Positions 62,473 to 64,000 of a DNA stretch of 64,000 bases are shown here, in pieces. The DNA lies in the NCBI RefSeq assembly GCF_042652085.1, contig NZ_JBHSJF010000006.1, positions 744,001-808,000 on the forward strand, in the 5' to 3' direction. The first letter of the stretch is position 1. Each line of letters begins with the position of its first letter. The notes beneath the pieces were generated by a model. That model had not been told where the DNA came from. It saw nothing but the letters and a program-made list of their open reading frames with translations, and did no database searches. The position numbers were made by a program, and so were the translations under genes. This DNA is from Flaviflagellibacter deserti. GTDB lineage: Bacteria > Pseudomonadota > Alphaproteobacteria > Rhizobiales > Methylopilaceae.

Positions 62473-64000
62473 CTACTCCCAGCCAACGGAGGCAAAGCTT
62501 TCTTCCACGTCACGATCATCCTGGCCGTCAAAGCGCCAATACCGCACCCAATCGACCACCACTTCCGCCTCAGCGAATGTGGGCTGGCCGGCCCAGCCTT
62601 TTGGAAACCAGGCACCGAGATACAGTCTGCTTCGGCGCGTCGGCACTGTCGTGTCAATCGAGGCGACCTCTCGGCCGTCTACAAAAAACACCACGCTTGG
62701 TGCTGATGTCGCAGAGCCCGCTCGCCAGTCGAACCGGACGATGTGAAATTGACCGTCGGCAATGGTCGCTGGGAGATGCACGTATTGAGTCGTGGATTCG
62801 CCCTCGCGCTCTCCGATCCAAGTGTTCGCGAGCATGCGATTAAAGGACACTCCCTCGTGAGGCGGCCCAGGACGTCCCGGAAATTCGATATCGATCTCGT
62901 GGTTGCCAATGTGGTTGCCTTCCTCTCGGTAGTGGAAGGCCCACATGGCGGTCGCCACGCCGAGGACCGGAGCGACCTTTAGGCGAGCTTCATACCGCCC
63001 CGACCCGAGATAATTCCGCGTGGCGATCATCGCGCCGACGCGCGTGCCGTCCTCGCGCGGCGTGCCATCGCGGTTCACTCCCCGAACAGGACCTCGATAG
63101 CTATCGCCCAGCGCTTTCAGGACAAGCGCCCCCTCCTGAAGACCTACATTTTGCGGGCTGACCCCACCATTGTAGTCGTGCCCCTCGCCATCTTTTCCGC
63201 CCCAATTACGCTTGCCGACGAGCCATTTGGACCTGTCCAGTCGTTGGCCGTTGAAGTCATCGGAAAAATCCGGCTCAGCGATCGAACTCGGAGAACTCTG
63301 CGCAGGCGCGATTGCGCGCAGGCGATTGCGCGCTTCCCGGCTTACCCACGCTCCCACGCGGCCCGCCATGGACAACACGCTTTCGCAATTTTCAAACAGA
63401 CACCGGGTCAACCGGACCTTCTGCCCCGACGGGAAGCCAGCACCTCGATCCAACTCGACACGAATGAGCTGGCTCCGCTCTCGAGGACGGAAGGTGTTCT
63501 GGAACTCCGCTGGCAGATTGGCTGCGACTGGGAGGATCTCGACGATTCGACCAATTGCCTGCTGTCGCCCGCTGGACGCGCTCACTCTCTGGTTCGACCG
63601 CACGTCGAAAAGGTAGGTCTCGGGAAGATAGGCAAGCACATAGGGGGCGCCTGAAAACACTTCCAGCGCTCTGTCCCCGGGGACCAGCACCTCACCTGAT
63701 GAGGCGACAACAGGGCCGACCGTCCCTGCCGTCGGCGCCGTAAGCGCTCCATTGTTATAGAGACGCTTTAGATCGTCAGACGCCGCCACCGCTTCCGCCC
63801 GTGCGGCTTCGTTGGCGGCGATCTCGCGCCCCAGGGAATTTTTTTGCACCTCGAGTTCCGCGAGTTGCGAACTGGCGGAGTAGTGCGAAATGACGAGTTC
63901 CTCGACCCGCTGCTGGTTCGTCAGCTGGCGGCGCTTGAGCTGACCCAGGCTGGCCACCCCCTTGTCCATCTCAGCAAGCTGCGACTGAGCCAGCGGCAAC
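62473..64000 (-). CDS. HlyD-type membrane-fusion domain fused to a GH16 glycanase (5' end beyond window)
   Basis: At least 508 residues in one uninterrupted frame; the N-terminus lies past the right edge. Residues 1-75 form a coiled coil, 85-205 the lipoyl/beta-barrel of an HlyD/EmrA-like adaptor (APTAGTVGPVVASSGE; PYVLAYLPETYLFDV), about 225-245 a Ser/Pro linker, and 246-508 a glycoside hydrolase family 16 domain. The GH16 motif ExDxE is intact as NHEIDIEF (EIDIE encoded at 62898-62884), with the two catalytic glutamates. GH16 enzymes cut or re-join beta-glucan, galactan or succinoglycan chains. Joining it to a secretion adaptor would hold the glycanase at the export site of a polysaccharide. 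The fusion is unusual; it is one continuous frame, not two genes. Confidence 0.82.
   Translation of the reverse strand, partial: LPLAQSQLAEMDKGVASLGQLKRRQLTNQQRVEELVISHYSASSQLAELEVQKNSLGREIAANEAARAEAVAASDDLKRLYNNGALTAPTAGTVGPVVASSGEVLVPGDRALEVFSGAPYVLAYLPETYLFDVRSNQRVSASSGRQQAIGRIVEILPVAANLPAEFQNTFRPRERSQLIRVELDRGAGFPSGQKVRLTRCLFENCESVLSMAGRVGAWVSREARNRLRAIAPAQSSPSSIAEPDFSDDFNGQRLDRSKWLVGKRNWGGKDGEGHDYNGGVSPQNVGLQEGALVLKALGDSYRGPVRGVNRDGTPREDGTRVGAMIATRNYLGSGRYEARLKVAPVLGVATAMWAFHYREEGNHIGNHEIDIEFPGRPGPPHEGVSFNRMLANTWIGEREGESTTQYVHLPATIADGQFHIVRFDWRAGSATSAPSVVFFVDGREVASIDTTVPTRRSRLYLGAWFPKGWAGQPTFAEAEVVVDWVRYWRFDGQDDRDVEESFASVGWE

Overview
The window is a high-GC alphaproteobacterial chromosome segment, most likely from the order Hyphomicrobiales (Rhizobiales). 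The evidence is gene order: lipA, a Coq10-like gene, cinA C-terminal domain, fused ispDF, dusB, ntrB-ntrC-ntrY-ntrX, a D-amino-acid aminotransferase-like gene, hfq, hflX and mazG in one stretch, plus an rlpA-D,D-peptidase-tmk-holB-metG-tatD-MBL operon. Family and genus cannot be fixed from the sequence alone. No phage, insertion sequence, integrase or CRISPR array is visible. The only RNA gene seen is tRNA-Ser(UGA).

Layout. 1-3 kb: the end of an MFS exporter, a 33-residue small protein, and rlmE/ppx on the minus strand. 3-20.5 kb: conserved housekeeping and nitrogen regulation (panB, lipA, a Coq10-like gene, a fused MFS/spermidine-synthase-like protein, cinA-C, ispDF, dusB, ntrBCYX, an aminotransferase, hfq, hflX, mazG). 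20.5-28.7 kb: small accessory genes (DUF488, VOC, HerA-like ATPase, LysR with a divergent aldo/keto reductase, metallophosphoesterase, diacylglycerol-kinase-like, DUF2236/MpaB, MBL hydrolase). 28.7-35.1 kb: the minus-strand tatD-metG-holB-tmk-D,D-peptidase-rlpA operon, followed by tRNA-Ser.

35.6-44.1 kb: a catabolic island with an Ldh2-type dehydrogenase, a GntR regulator, an enolase-superfamily enzyme, a complete TctCBA tripartite tricarboxylate transporter, an L-2-hydroxyglutarate oxidase-like flavoprotein and a class I aldolase of the DHDPS family. This looks like uptake and breakdown of a hydroxylated acid whose identity is not known. The DHDPS gene carries a 10-N assembly gap flanked by an exact 100-bp duplication, which is almost certainly a contig-join artefact.

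44.1-49 kb: a hybrid sensor kinase, an EamA exporter divergent from an Lrp/AsnC regulator, a ModE-like DNA-binding protein and a free-methionine-sulfoxide reductase. 49.1-57.5 kb: a complete kdp potassium operon on the minus strand (a 27-aa small protein, kdpF, A, B, C, an EIIA-Ntr-like protein that lacks the phospho-accepting histidine, kdpD, kdpE).

57.7-64 kb: a small conserved protein, a type I secretion ABC transporter/adaptor pair (PrsDE/PrtDE-like), msrB, a secreted DUF2380/DUF3280-like protein and, running off the right edge, a single reading frame that fuses an HlyD-type membrane-fusion adaptor to a GH16 glycanase domain with an intact EIDIE active site.

Most noteworthy: the HlyD-GH16 fusion beside a type I secretion pair; the degenerate EIIA-Ntr protein built into the kdp operon; a D,D-carboxypeptidase homologue that has lost two of its three catalytic motifs; the uncharacterised acid-catabolism island; and three cases of a hairpin covering the region just upstream of a start codon.
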